This document shows positions 34,324 to 43,095 of a DNA stretch of 64,000 nucleotides, one piece after another; position 1 is the stretch's first letter; the number at the start of each line of letters is the position of its first letter. Origin of the DNA: Streptomyces sp. ISL-100 (GTDB taxonomy: Bacteria > Actinomycetota > Actinomycetes > Streptomycetales > Streptomycetaceae). The notes under the pieces are model-generated. The model did no database searches. It was not told the DNA's origin and worked only from the letters and a program-made list of their open reading frames with translations. The translations under genes were made by a program, and so were the position numbers. Location: NCBI RefSeq assembly GCF_018614615.1, contig NZ_JAGGOK010000046.1, positions 52,226 through 116,225 on the forward strand, read 5' to 3'.

Positions 34324-34509
34324 GTGACGCCAGAGATGACAAAGCAGGACAAGCGGTCCCCTGAAAGCGGCGAACGGGCCGGCCAAGCCCGCCGCCGAAG
34401 GCCCGACGAACTGGGCAGCCTCGAAGTGTGGTCCCGCTCCGCCCCCATCAGGCTGGCGGGGTACGAAGAGGACCTGGCGGAGCCGCACATCCTGCCAGGA
34501 ATCGACTGA
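34324..34509 (+). CDS. Small unknown protein (61 aa)
   Basis: GTG 34324 follows GAGGAG by six bases; an internal ATG at 34336 is also possible. The product has a charged, disordered N-terminal half (KQDKRSPESGERAGQ, ARRRRP) and a well-formed C-terminal half ELGSLEVWSRSAPIRLAGYE followed by EPHILPGID. The sharp contrast between the two halves recalls leader-core layouts of peptide precursors, but no modification enzymes are adjacent and I cannot place it in a family. An exceptionally strong terminator follows within 16 bases, which supports a short, highly transcribed gene. Confidence 0.65.
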   Translation: MTPEMTKQDKRSPESGERAGQARRRRPDELGSLEVWSRSAPIRLAGYEEDLAEPHILPGID

Positions 34510-34524
34510 GCGAACTCTGAGTGA

Positions 34525-34573
34525 GTCGGCGTCCCCCTGCCGGACCGACCCGGTCCGGCAGGGGGACGCCGAC
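34525..34573 (+). terminator. Very strong intrinsic terminator
   Basis: A perfect 22-bp stem (GTCGGCGTCCCCCTGCCGG... pairing with its complement at 34552-34573) with a 5-base loop GACCC, followed by TTTC. Confidence 0.9.
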
Positions 34574-34667
34574 TTTCAGAGCGCGGCGCCCGTACCGGCC
34601 ACGTACGCCATACGGCGGGTCAGTTCTCAGGGTCATCGGGACCAGGACGGTGATCTCGGGCGGTTTC

Positions 34668-35141
34668 TCAGCGCGGGCGGGCCGACGCCGGAGGCTCGAC
34701 CTCCAGGAAGCGCCGCCGCCGTGGACCCCGGTACATCAGGGCCGTCCAGCCGAGGCGGCCCAGCTCGGCGGCGCACCCGGTCAGGGCCTCCTGCTCCTCG
34801 TGGGCGGCACCGCTGCCCGGCGGGCCGAGCCACTCCACGCGAGCCGTCCCCGGGCGCTCGCCCGCGCTGACGCGGTAGCCGGTCGTGGTGCGCACGCCGG
34901 CCGCGTCGACGGCGGAAGTAGCGATGCCGGCCGCCTCCAGCGCCAGGGCCACGGAACGTACGACCTGATTGATCTCCCAAGGCGCGGGGACGGCCTCCGG
35001 CGCGTCGGTGTCCGTGTTCGTCAGGCGCCTGATCTGCATCAGCCCCTCGAACGCGACCCGCACCTCGGCGGCCCGCTTCCCGTCCGGCGCGGCGGGCGCG
35101 GGGCCGTCACCGGTGGCCGCCTCGAAAGTTTCCGCCGTCAT
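34668..35141 (-). CDS. Hypothetical protein (157 aa)
   Basis: ATG 35141 (MTAETFEAAT) gives a 157-aa acidic, soluble protein; a longer ORF reaches 35270 into the LMF1 gene's 3' end. The N-terminal 60 residues contain EVRVAFEGLMQIRRLTN, the middle VNQ-like helix reads EINQVVRSVALALEAAG, and the C-terminal region TGYRVSAGERPGTARVEWLG looks beta-rich. There are no catalytic motifs, signal peptide or membrane helices. It faces the 61-aa gene and its terminator. Family unknown. Confidence 0.65.
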   Translation of the reverse strand: MTAETFEAATGDGPAPAAPDGKRAAEVRVAFEGLMQIRRLTNTDTDAPEAVPAPWEINQVVRSVALALEAAGIATSAVDAAGVRTTTGYRVSAGERPGTARVEWLGPPGSGAAHEEQEALTGCAAELGRLGWTALMYRGPRRRRFLEVEPPASARPR

Positions 35142-35203
35142 GGTCCCCGCCCGCTTCCCCGCATTCCGTATGAACGGCCGATCCGTATGAACGGCTGATT
35201 CTG

Positions 35204-36634
35204 TCAGGGCGACGCTCTGCGGGCGAGAGCCATCGGCGGCCGGAAGTCGCGGACCAGCGTGCGGTGCCACCAGGCATGGGTGTCCCGCAGTTCGCGCCAG
35301 GTGGTGAAGCGGTAGCGGTAGACCCGGGCCCGGACATGCGTGGGCGGGGCGTCGGGGAAGGGGTTGACGCGCAGCAGCCGCAGCGTCGCCGGGTCACCCG
35401 TCAGCAGCCGCTCGACGAACGGGTCGAACCAGGAGTAGGCGTATGCGGGGGAGAGCGCCGCGAACCACATCATCCAGTCGAGGCGCAGATGGTACGGCGC
35501 GAACTGGCGCGGCAGCCTGCGCGGATCGCCGGGTTTGCCCTTGAACTCGTACGCGCGCCACACCGTGCCCCGGTGCACCACAGGTTCGTCCGTACCCTCG
35601 ACGACGATCTCCTGGCGGACCCGGCTGATGCTGCCGAAGGCGCCGTACGCGTTGACCAGATGGAGCGGATCGTAAGAACGGTTCATCGCCTGGCGCCGCG
35701 AGAACAGATTGCGCGCGGGCCGGTAGCTGAGGGCGAGCAGCAGCGCGGTGACGGCGATGACCAGCACCTCGTACCAGAGCGGGGAAGCGGGTAGGGCGGG
35801 CGCGGTGACCCACGGCGAGAAGTCGATCACGGACGCCGCCAGGACGATCGTCAGCCAGTTCAGCCAGGCGAAGTTGCCGGAGAGCACCAGCCACAGCTGC
35901 GTCAGGATCATCAGGCCGGCCGCCGCTCCCGCGACCGGCTGCGGCGTGAAGAGCAGCACGGGGACCAGCAGTTGGGTCACATGGTTGGCCGCGACCTCCA
36001 CTCGGTGGAAGGGCTTCGGGAGGTGGTGGAAGAACCAGCTCAGCGGGCCCGGCATCGGCTGCGTCTCGTGGTGGAAGTCCAGGCAGGTCAGCTTCCGCCA
36101 GCAACGGTCGCCGCGGATCTTGATCAGCCCGGCGCCGAACTCGACCCGGAACAGCACCCAGCGCAGCAGCCACAGCACGAGCACCGGTGGCGCCGTGCGT
36201 TCATTGCCGAGAAAGACGGCGAGGAATCCGGCCTCCAGAAGCAGGGACTCCCAGCCGAAGCTGTACCAGGTCTGCCCGACATTGACGATGGAGAGATAGA
36301 GGACCCACAGCGCCGCCCACATCAGCATCGCGGTCCACAGCGGCAGTTGATCGGCCGCGCCCGCGACCAGCGCCGCCGCGAGCGCGGCGCCCGCCCAGGC
36401 GCACCCCGCGAAGAAGCGGTCCGAATAGTGGAGCCGGAAGAGCGTGGGAGTCTCGCGCCACGGCATCCGCCGCAGATACGCGGGCACCGGCAGGATGCCA
36501 CGGGAGCCGATGAGCGCACGGAACTGCAGCGCCGCCGTGAGGAAGGCGACCAGGTACACGGCGGCCAGCCCCCGCTGGAAGACCAGCCGGCTCAGCCAGT
36601 AGTCGGGCTCCGTGAACCACTCCATTACGCCCAT
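35204..36634 (-). CDS. Lipase maturation factor (LMF1) family membrane protein
   Basis: The ~476-aa product has about eight or nine membrane segments and the family's conserved stretches (RVEFGAGLIKIRGDRCW, CLDFHHETQPMPGPLSWFFH, QFAPYHLRLDWMMWFAAL). In vertebrates LMF1 helps lipases fold; bacterial members are widespread and of unknown role. ATG 36634 is supported because it shares one base with the TAA of the DUF1990 gene (TAATG). It is the third gene of a YndJ-DUF1990-LMF1 operon and likely shares the twin-palindrome control region upstream of YndJ. Confidence 0.9.
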   Translation of the reverse strand: MGVMEWFTEPDYWLSRLVFQRGLAAVYLVAFLTAALQFRALIGSRGILPVPAYLRRMPWRETPTLFRLHYSDRFFAGCAWAGAALAAALVAGAADQLPLWTAMLMWAALWVLYLSIVNVGQTWYSFGWESLLLEAGFLAVFLGNERTAPPVLVLWLLRWVLFRVEFGAGLIKIRGDRCWRKLTCLDFHHETQPMPGPLSWFFHHLPKPFHRVEVAANHVTQLLVPVLLFTPQPVAGAAAGLMILTQLWLVLSGNFAWLNWLTIVLAASVIDFSPWVTAPALPASPLWYEVLVIAVTALLLALSYRPARNLFSRRQAMNRSYDPLHLVNAYGAFGSISRVRQEIVVEGTDEPVVHRGTVWRAYEFKGKPGDPRRLPRQFAPYHLRLDWMMWFAALSPAYAYSWFDPFVERLLTGDPATLRLLRVNPFPDAPPTHVRARVYRYRFTTWRELRDTHAWWHRTLVRDFRPPMALARRASP

Positions 36635-37158
36635 TATCGGCGCACGGGCGCTCCGGCGGCGATCCGTCGCAGGGTCCTGCCGAGCCGGCGGGCGTACCAG
36701 AGCTGGCAGGCGGGCACGACGGGTCCGGCGAGCCGGCTGTACCAGCGGGCCGGGCGGCTGAAGGCGGTGACGGTGAACCACACCGTCCCGTCGTCCGCGA
36801 GCTCCACGACGAACGACTCCTCGCCGCGCTCCGGGTGCCGGCCGGTCGTCCCGTACGCGAAGCCGGTCCTGTCGTTCTCGTACGCCGTCCAGACCACCTC
36901 GCAGGGTGCCGCTAGCCGCAGCGGCCCGGCGCCGAGCGAGACTTCGACGGCCACGCCGGGCTCGGCCCGCGCCGCGTCCGCCCGCACCCGTACGCCCGAC
37001 GCCCGGTGCAGCTGCCAGGTGGTCACGGCCGTGCCCGCAGATTCGAAGGCCGCGCGGCCCGCGCCTACGGGCACGCGGTGGCGAAGGTGGTTGTAACCGG
37101 CGGGCAGGTCGGTGTCCTGCCGGGTGGCGCCGACCTCGGGGTAGGTGAAGGTGCTCAT
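36634..37158 (-). CDS. DUF1990 family protein
   Basis: The 174-aa product carries DUF1990 features: FTYPEVGATRQ near the start, GYNHLRHRVPVGAG, and VVWTAYENDRTGFAYGTTGRHPERGEESF in the second half, then a C-terminal helix WYSRLAGPVVPACQLWYARR. The family's function is not established; it is usually found next to YndJ-like membrane genes, as here. ATG 37158. The stop overlaps the start of the LMF1 gene, so the two are translated together. Confidence 0.9.
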   Translation of the reverse strand: MSTFTYPEVGATRQDTDLPAGYNHLRHRVPVGAGRAAFESAGTAVTTWQLHRASGVRVRADAARAEPGVAVEVSLGAGPLRLAAPCEVVWTAYENDRTGFAYGTTGRHPERGEESFVVELADDGTVWFTVTAFSRPARWYSRLAGPVVPACQLWYARRLGRTLRRIAAGAPVRR

Positions 37159-37199
37159 GCGGTGGTCTCCTTGTCGAGTCGTCCGGGTCGTCCGGGTCG

Positions 37200-38024
37200 T
37201 CAGGGTCGTGCGGGTCGTTCCAGTCGTTGCCAGGCCAGCAGCGCGCAGAGCGCGAAGCCGAGGGCGTTGCCGAGGCCGTGGGTGGCGGCCATCCAGGTCA
37301 GGCTGGGGTGCGGGATGCCGGTCGCTTCGCCGAGCGCCCAGCTGAGGGCGAGCAGCATGGTCGCGACCAGGACGGCGGCCGAGACGGCGAGCAGGGTGCG
37401 GGTCGTCCGGTCGTGCCCGTCGCCCCGTACGTCCTGCCAGGTCAGCAGCGCCACCGCCCACATGCCGGCGGTCAGTAGGAGCGCTCCCGCGAGTTCGGCC
37501 CAGTCGTCGATGAAGTACCCCGCGAGAACCAGCAGCGTGCCCAGCGGCACACTCAGCGCCGCGAACCGCCCGGCGGGGCGGCCGGGGGACACCCGGCAGA
37601 CGAGCCCCGCGACCAGCGCGGCGGCGAAGCCCGCGAAATGGAAGTGCGGCACTGTGAGCGCCAGTATTTCGAGGTCGAAGCCGAAGAGTTCGTGCCCCGA
37701 GCGCTCGGCGACCAGCGCGAGCCCGGCGACCGACGGCGTCGCGAGGGCGGTGAGCACCGCGATCTCGGCCGGGGCGAGGGAACGCGTACGGGCCAGCCGC
37801 GCCGGGGCATGCAGTGCGAGAGCGAGCGTTCCGGCGGCGTACACCGCTGCGAGCGCGGTCGCCACCCCGCCGCGCGGCAGCCACAGGGCGACGGCCCCGG
37901 GCGCCGCGAGCAGCGGCCACAGCCGACGGATGCGGCTGAGCCCGGGCGAATGGACGAGCCGCAGTCCCAGGGGAACGACGACGAGCATGCCGAGCATGAC
38001 GATCAGATTGACCAGCACGGACAT
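37200..38024 (-). CDS. YndJ-like integral membrane protein
   Basis: A 274-aa protein of about eight or nine hydrophobic helices, with VPHFHFAGF in the middle and THGLGNALGF near the end, both typical of YndJ family members. ATG 38024 (MSVLVNLIVMLG) was chosen because the ORF upstream of it crosses the operator sequences. It is the first gene of the operon with DUF1990 and LMF1. The promoter region carries two 14-bp palindromes, so expression is probably controlled by a TetR-type repressor not encoded in the immediate vicinity. Confidence 0.85.
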   Translation of the reverse strand: MSVLVNLIVMLGMLVVVPLGLRLVHSPGLSRIRRLWPLLAAPGAVALWLPRGGVATALAAVYAAGTLALALHAPARLARTRSLAPAEIAVLTALATPSVAGLALVAERSGHELFGFDLEILALTVPHFHFAGFAAALVAGLVCRVSPGRPAGRFAALSVPLGTLLVLAGYFIDDWAELAGALLLTAGMWAVALLTWQDVRGDGHDRTTRTLLAVSAAVLVATMLLALSWALGEATGIPHPSLTWMAATHGLGNALGFALCALLAWQRLERPARP

Positions 38025-38040
38025 CGCGGAACCCCCAGAG

Positions 38041-38098
38041 TTGAACGTGTTCAAATCAATCTCGCGATGACCATACGGTTTCTGTTGAACGCGTTCAA
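38041..38098 (-). promoter_or_regulatory. Promoter with twin TTGAAC-N2-GTTCAA operators
   Basis: TTGAACGTGTTCAA lies at 38041-38054 and TTGAACGCGTTCAA at 38085-38098, 44 bp apart start to start (about four helical turns). On the minus strand the second copy supplies a -35 (TTGAAC), followed after 17 bases by TATGGT as -10, giving a good promoter for the YndJ operon. A repressor bound at both copies would cover -35 and the start region. Confidence 0.8.
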
Positions 38099-38206
38099 GT
38101 CTCCGTTCCCGGGAAGCTTCCGTTGGCTGCGGTCCGCCGGGCGGGCGCAGACTTGAAGAGAGGTCCGTCGCGCGCCCCTCGGGCACAGACGGAAGGAGAG
38201 ACATTC

Positions 38207-38518
38207 ATGCATCCCCTGGCTCTCGCCGGCGCCGCAGCCGGCCGTCTCGCGCACTATGCGGTCTCCGGAGTGGTCGGCGGTCTGATCATCCGAGGAGCGT
38301 CCAAGCGCCTTCCCGACGCGAAACCCGTCGCACGCAAAGCCCTGGTGGGCGGCATCGCGAACAGCATCGTCGCCGGCCGCTGGGTCGCCTCGGCCGCCGA
38401 AGAGGCCCGGCTCAAGGCCGGGGACATGCTCGCGGAGGCCCGGACCAGCCTGGGCGAAGAGGTCCCGCCGCCCTCGGCGGTCAAGGTTGACAACCACGAT
38501 CACGGACACGAGCACTGA
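38207..38518 (+). CDS. DUF1490 family protein, metal ATPase partner
   Basis: The 103-aa product reads MHPLALAGAAAGRLAHYAVSG and then GASKRLPDAKPVARKALV, matching DUF1490, and ends with a His-rich tail (DNHDHGHEH) that could bind metal. In Mycobacterium tuberculosis the same kind of protein (Rv3269) precedes the P-type ATPase CtpC, and here a CtpC-like ATPase gene starts two bases after this stop. It likely acts as a small chaperone or stabiliser of that transporter. GGAAGGAGAG is a strong ribosome binding site. Confidence 0.88.
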   Translation: MHPLALAGAAAGRLAHYAVSGVVGGLIIRGASKRLPDAKPVARKALVGGIANSIVAGRWVASAAEEARLKAGDMLAEARTSLGEEVPPPSAVKVDNHDHGHEH

Positions 38519-38520
38519 CC

Positions 38521-40704
38521 ATGTCAGCCGTGGTCGTGTGCTCCGTGGCCGCCGGCCGGGCGCGGCTGACCGTTCCCTGGGTACGAGCCCGCCCCGGCAG
38601 TGCGGGACTCGTCGACGAACGCCTGACCGGCATCAGCGGCTTCCGTGCGCTGCGGATCTTCCCGCGTACCGGCAGCGTCGTGATCTGGGTCGAGCCGGAC
38701 CGCCTGGACGTCGAGCGTCTGGTGGCCGCTCTGGAAGAACCCCCGCCCGCGTCCGCGCCGGCCACGCCCACCCGGTCGGTACCTGACTCGTCCACCGGCG
38801 AGGTCGCACGGCTGGTCGTCGGAGGCGCGGTCCTCGCGCTCGTGGCACTGCGCCGCCTGCTGCGCAGACCACGGATGACCCTCGGTTCGTCGGGCTTCCT
38901 CGGGGCGGTCACACTCTTCACCGGCCTGCCCTTCTTCCGGGGCGCCCTGCGCTCGCTGCGCGGCCGGAGTTCTCCGGGGACGGACACCCTCGTCACCGCC
39001 GCCACGGTCATCTCGCTGGTGCTGCGCGAGAACGCCGTGGCCCTCACCGTGCTGTGGCTCCTGAACATCGGCGAGTTCCTCCAGACCCTGACCCTGCGCC
39101 GCACCCGCCGGGCCATCGAGGAGCTGCTCACCATCGGCGAGGAGCGCGTCTGGCTCGTACGGGAGGGAGTCGAGGTCGAGGTCGCGCTCGAGGACGTCGA
39201 GCCGTTCGACGTGGTCTCCGTGTACGAGCACCACCGGATCCCGGTCGACGGACACGTCGTCGCGGGCGAGGCCCTGGTGGACCAGGCCGCCGTCACCGGC
39301 GAGGCCCTTCCCGTGTACGCCCGTACCGGCTCCCACGTCTACGCCGGCACCATCGTCACCTCCGGCTCGCTCCACGTCCGCGCCACCTATGTCGGGCCGG
39401 ACACCACAGTCGGCAGGATCATCAGCCGCGTCGAAGAGGCACAGGCGGACCGGGCGCCGATCCAGACGGTCGCCACCCGCTTCACCCAGCGCTTCGTTCC
39501 CGTGTCCTTCGCGCTGGCCGCTCTCACGTACGTCTTCACCCGCGACGCGAGACGCGCGATGACCATGCTGCTGATCGCCTGCCCGTGTGCGGCCGGTCTG
39601 GCCACGCCTACGGCCATCAGCGCCGCCATCGGCAACGGAGCGCGCCGCGGAACGCTCATCAAGGGCGGAACGCACCTGGAGGGCGTCGGAAGGGTCACGG
39701 CCGTCGTGTTCGACAAGACCGGCACCCTGACCTTCGGGCGACCCCTGGTCACCAGCGTGGTCACCCTCAGCGACAGGTTCACCGCCGACCAGGTGCTCAG
39801 CCTGGCCGCGTCCGGGGAACTGCACGCCCGGCATCCGCTCGCCCAGGCCATCGTCGCCCGTACCGAGGAACAGCATTTGCACGTTCCCATCCACCAGGCC
39901 TGCGAGGTCGTTCTCGGGATGGGCATGCGGGCCGAGCTGGACGGTACGCGCCTGCTGGTCGGCAGCCCGGCTCTGCTGCGGCAGCACGGCGTCGAGCTGA
40001 CCGACGAGGCACAGGGCTGGACCGAACGGCTCAGGGGTGGCGGCGAGACTGTCATCTGTCTGGCCCACGACGAGGACCTGATCGGCATGCTCGGCGTGTC
40101 CGACGCCGTACGGGCCGGCGCCGAAACCGTCATCGGGCAGCTGCGGGACCTCGGTGTGTCGCGGCTGGTGCTGCTCACCGGGGACGCGCCGGAGACCGCG
40201 CAGGTCGTCGCCGACGCACTCGGCATCCCCGAAGTGCACGCGCATGCGCTCCCGGAGGGCAAGCTCCAGCTGATCCGCGACCTTCAGGCCGAGGGCTACA
40301 CGGTGGCGATGGTCGGCGACGGCACCAACGACGCACCCGCCCTCGCCCTGGCCGATGTCGGGATCACCATGGGCGAGCACTCCTCGCACGTGGCGCTGGA
40401 GACAGCCGACATCGCTCTCGCCGGGAACGACCTGCGGCAGGTCGCCGCCGTCGTCGAACTCAGCCGCCACACGCTGCGCGTCGTACGCCAGAACTACGGC
40501 CTGGCCATCGGCGTCAACCTGCTCGGCCTGCTCGCCGGCGCCGGGGGAACCATGAACCCCGTCCTCGCCGCGCTGCTGCACAACACCAGCAGCATCGCCG
40601 TCGTCGGGAACTCGGCCCGGCTGGTCAACCACACCCCGCACCTGCCGCGGGAGACCGAGGAACGGCTGAGAGCCGCACCCCTGGAGGCCCGCCGCGTGCG
40701 GTGA
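38521..40704 (+). CDS. CtpC-like P1B-type metal-transporting ATPase
   Basis: The 727-aa product has a degenerate HMA-like N-terminal ~80 residues, then membrane helices and the full P-type core: TGEALP (actuator), LIACPCAAGLATPT (CPC metal site in the membrane), DKTGTLTFG (phosphorylated Asp), and GDGTNDAPALALADVG. The C-terminal helices contain NLLGLLAGAGG and MNPVLAALLHN. CtpC-type ATPases export Mn2+ or Zn2+ to the cell surface, and the DUF1490 partner upstream fits this subgroup. The ATG is two bases after the DUF1490 stop, so they are co-translated. Confidence 0.9.
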   Translation: MSAVVVCSVAAGRARLTVPWVRARPGSAGLVDERLTGISGFRALRIFPRTGSVVIWVEPDRLDVERLVAALEEPPPASAPATPTRSVPDSSTGEVARLVVGGAVLALVALRRLLRRPRMTLGSSGFLGAVTLFTGLPFFRGALRSLRGRSSPGTDTLVTAATVISLVLRENAVALTVLWLLNIGEFLQTLTLRRTRRAIEELLTIGEERVWLVREGVEVEVALEDVEPFDVVSVYEHHRIPVDGHVVAGEALVDQAAVTGEALPVYARTGSHVYAGTIVTSGSLHVRATYVGPDTTVGRIISRVEEAQADRAPIQTVATRFTQRFVPVSFALAALTYVFTRDARRAMTMLLIACPCAAGLATPTAISAAIGNGARRGTLIKGGTHLEGVGRVTAVVFDKTGTLTFGRPLVTSVVTLSDRFTADQVLSLAASGELHARHPLAQAIVARTEEQHLHVPIHQACEVVLGMGMRAELDGTRLLVGSPALLRQHGVELTDEAQGWTERLRGGGETVICLAHDEDLIGMLGVSDAVRAGAETVIGQLRDLGVSRLVLLTGDAPETAQVVADALGIPEVHAHALPEGKLQLIRDLQAEGYTVAMVGDGTNDAPALALADVGITMGEHSSHVALETADIALAGNDLRQVAAVVELSRHTLRVVRQNYGLAIGVNLLGLLAGAGGTMNPVLAALLHNTSSIAVVGNSARLVNHTPHLPRETEERLRAAPLEARRVR

Positions 40705-40887
40705 GGATCAGGGCGACTGAACCTCACGTCTTTCCGGGGTGGACAGTGCCGTGGCTGCGACCACTGCCCACCCCGGGGTCTGTGGCTCAGCGCCATCCTA
40801 TATGAAAATGGCTTCCATGTTCAACGGCGTTCGAGGTCCCGCCCTGTCCCGCATGCGCGCGCCCCACGCTGCGCCTAGCGTGGCCCC

Positions 40888-42981
40888 ATGGACGCGGGCG
40901 CAGGGGGCGGCGAGGCGGCGGAGTACTGCCGCTGCTGGGAGCGGAAAGGGGGTGTGGCGTGCTGCTTTTTCGAGGTGTACGGGCCCGAGCTCGGCCTCGG
41001 CGGGTTCGACTGGGATCTCGACACCGGCCTCATGCGGATGGACGCGTCCGCTCTCGCCGTTTTCGACACGCCCCCCGACCAGTACTCCGGCCGTCCGGGG
41101 GACCTCGGAGCCCGCGTGCCGCCCACGGAGGGCGCCCGGCTCGACGCCCTGGTCTCCCAGGCGCTGAAGAACGGCAGCGTCACGTACGGCGCCTACTTCC
41201 GCATCCGCCGCCGCGACGGCACCCTGCGCTGGACCCACACCCAAGGGTGCGTACGCCGCGACGCCACCGGCAGGCCGCGCCGCATCATCGGCGTCGTCCG
41301 CGACGCCACCCAGGAGCTGGCCGACTCCACCGACCGGCTCGAACACGACGCGGAGCGGCGCCGCAGGATCAGCGTGGTCCAGGGCACCACCGCCGCCCTC
41401 GCTCACGCGCGCACCGTCAAGGACGTCATCGACGTACTCAACGACTCGCAGGGCCTGGAAAACCTCGGGGCCACCAGCCTCGTGATGGGGCTGGTCGAGG
41501 CGGGCCGCATCCATCTCGTCGCCGACGGCCCCGACGGCTCCTTCGTGCCCGGCACCCGCTACACCCGGATCGACGAGCAGTACCCGATGAGCGAGGTGGT
41601 CCGTACCCTCGCGCCGCGCTTCATCGAGTCTCCGGAGGACTTCGCCAATTCCTATCCGGTCCTGTGGCCGCACATCCGGGGGCTCGGCATCACCTCCGCC
41701 GCCTATCTGCCGCTCATCGCCCAGGCCAGGCCGGTCGGCGCGCTCGGTCTGCTCTACGGTGACCGGATCGGGTTCACCTCCGACGAACGCAACGTGCTGA
41801 TCGCGCTCGGCAGCAGCATTGCCCAGTCCCTCCAGCGGGCCATGCTCTTCGAGCAGGACAAGGACTTGGCCGCAGGCCTTCAGCAGGCCATGCTGCCGCG
41901 CCGCATCCCCTCCGTCCCCGGCGCGCAGATCGCCGTCCGCTACCGCTCGGCCCGCCTCGGCCGCGACATCGGCGGCGACTGGTACGACGTGATCCCGCTG
42001 CCCAACGGACGCGTCGGCGCGGTCATCGGCGACGTACAGGGCCATGACACGCACGCCGCCGCCGTCATGGGACAGCTGCGCATCGTGCTGCGCGCCTACG
42101 CCGCTGAGGGCCACACCCCCGCGACGGTGATGGCCCGCGCCTCCGTCTTCCTGCACGAGCTGGACACCGACCGCTTCGCCACCTGTACGTACGCCGAGAC
42201 CGACCTGACCACCGGAGTGGTCCAGCTGGTCCGGGCCGGGCACATCGACCCGCTCGTGCGCCACGTCGACGGCACTTGCAGCAGACTGCCCGCCGCCGGT
42301 GGCATGCCGCTCGGCCTCTCCGCGGAGTTCGGACAGCTCGAATATCCGGTCACGACGGTCGAACTCGACCCCGGCCAGACGCTGCTGTTGTGCACCGACG
42401 GGCTCGTGGAGCTCCCGGGAGCCGACCTCGACGACGGCATGCGGATGCTCTCCGCCCTCGTCCGCACCGGGCCGCGGGATCTCCAGCAGCTGGCCGACAA
42501 GCTCTGCGAAGTGGTCGACGAGCGGGGCGGCGAGGACGATGTGGCGCTGCTGCTCCTGCGCCGCGGGGGCGCGGACGTGCCGCAGACCGGCGGGCGCCTC
42601 CAGCAGCACGTCGCGCAGAACGATCCCGAGGCGCTCAGCTCGGCGCGGCACATGGTCCGTGCGGCGGTGCGGGCGTGGGGCGCCCGGGAGCGTGCGGACG
42701 AGATCGAGCTGGCCGCCGACGAGCTGATGACGAACGCGCTGATGCACACGGACGGCGCGGCCGTCATCACCGCCCGCGTGCTGGCCGGGGCGGAGCGTCG
42801 GCTGCGGATCGAGGTCGAGGACCGATCCAGCGCGCTGCCGCGCCGCCGGGACGCGGGGGAGGCGGGCGTGTCGGGGCGGGGGCTGATGCTGGTGGACCGG
42901 CTGGCTGACGTGTGGGGCGTGGAGTCGCGGGGGAGCGGCAAGTGCGTGTGGTGCGAGTTTGTCGTTCCCGACCGGCTTTGA
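40888..42981 (+). CDS. PAS-GAF-SpoIIE phosphatase-HATPase regulator
   Basis: The ~697-aa multidomain signalling protein has a PAS domain (about 35-145; FDWDLDTG...RRRDGTLRWTHTQGCV), a GAF-like domain (~165-325), a SpoIIE/PP2C phosphatase domain (~335-560; IGGDWYDVIPLPNGR, GDVQGHD, LCTDGLVE, EDDVALL) and a C-terminal HATPase_c domain (~580-697; AADELMTNALMH, GRGLMLVDRLAD). It is soluble. Streptomyces encode dozens of these; they control anti-anti-sigma switches. ATG 40888 was taken; a GTG at 40954 lies just after AAAGGGGG. No partner anti-sigma genes are adjacent. Confidence 0.9.
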   Translation: MDAGAGGGEAAEYCRCWERKGGVACCFFEVYGPELGLGGFDWDLDTGLMRMDASALAVFDTPPDQYSGRPGDLGARVPPTEGARLDALVSQALKNGSVTYGAYFRIRRRDGTLRWTHTQGCVRRDATGRPRRIIGVVRDATQELADSTDRLEHDAERRRRISVVQGTTAALAHARTVKDVIDVLNDSQGLENLGATSLVMGLVEAGRIHLVADGPDGSFVPGTRYTRIDEQYPMSEVVRTLAPRFIESPEDFANSYPVLWPHIRGLGITSAAYLPLIAQARPVGALGLLYGDRIGFTSDERNVLIALGSSIAQSLQRAMLFEQDKDLAAGLQQAMLPRRIPSVPGAQIAVRYRSARLGRDIGGDWYDVIPLPNGRVGAVIGDVQGHDTHAAAVMGQLRIVLRAYAAEGHTPATVMARASVFLHELDTDRFATCTYAETDLTTGVVQLVRAGHIDPLVRHVDGTCSRLPAAGGMPLGLSAEFGQLEYPVTTVELDPGQTLLLCTDGLVELPGADLDDGMRMLSALVRTGPRDLQQLADKLCEVVDERGGEDDVALLLLRRGGADVPQTGGRLQQHVAQNDPEALSSARHMVRAAVRAWGARERADEIELAADELMTNALMHTDGAAVITARVLAGAERRLRIEVEDRSSALPRRRDAGEAGVSGRGLMLVDRLADVWGVESRGSGKCVWCEFVVPDRL

Positions 42982-43095
42982 GCGCTCCTGACCGTACCGT
43001 TCGGTAACGGTCCGTGGTGCGGACGTACTTGACCGTAACCGACCGTTCGGGATTGACTGCGGCTCTCCACCGGCCTCCGACGACGTGAGGGCTCA

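Noticed and set aside
38524..40641. 705-aa minus-strand ORF opposite the P-type ATPase
   Set aside because: The plus strand has all P-type ATPase motifs; the antisense product has none.
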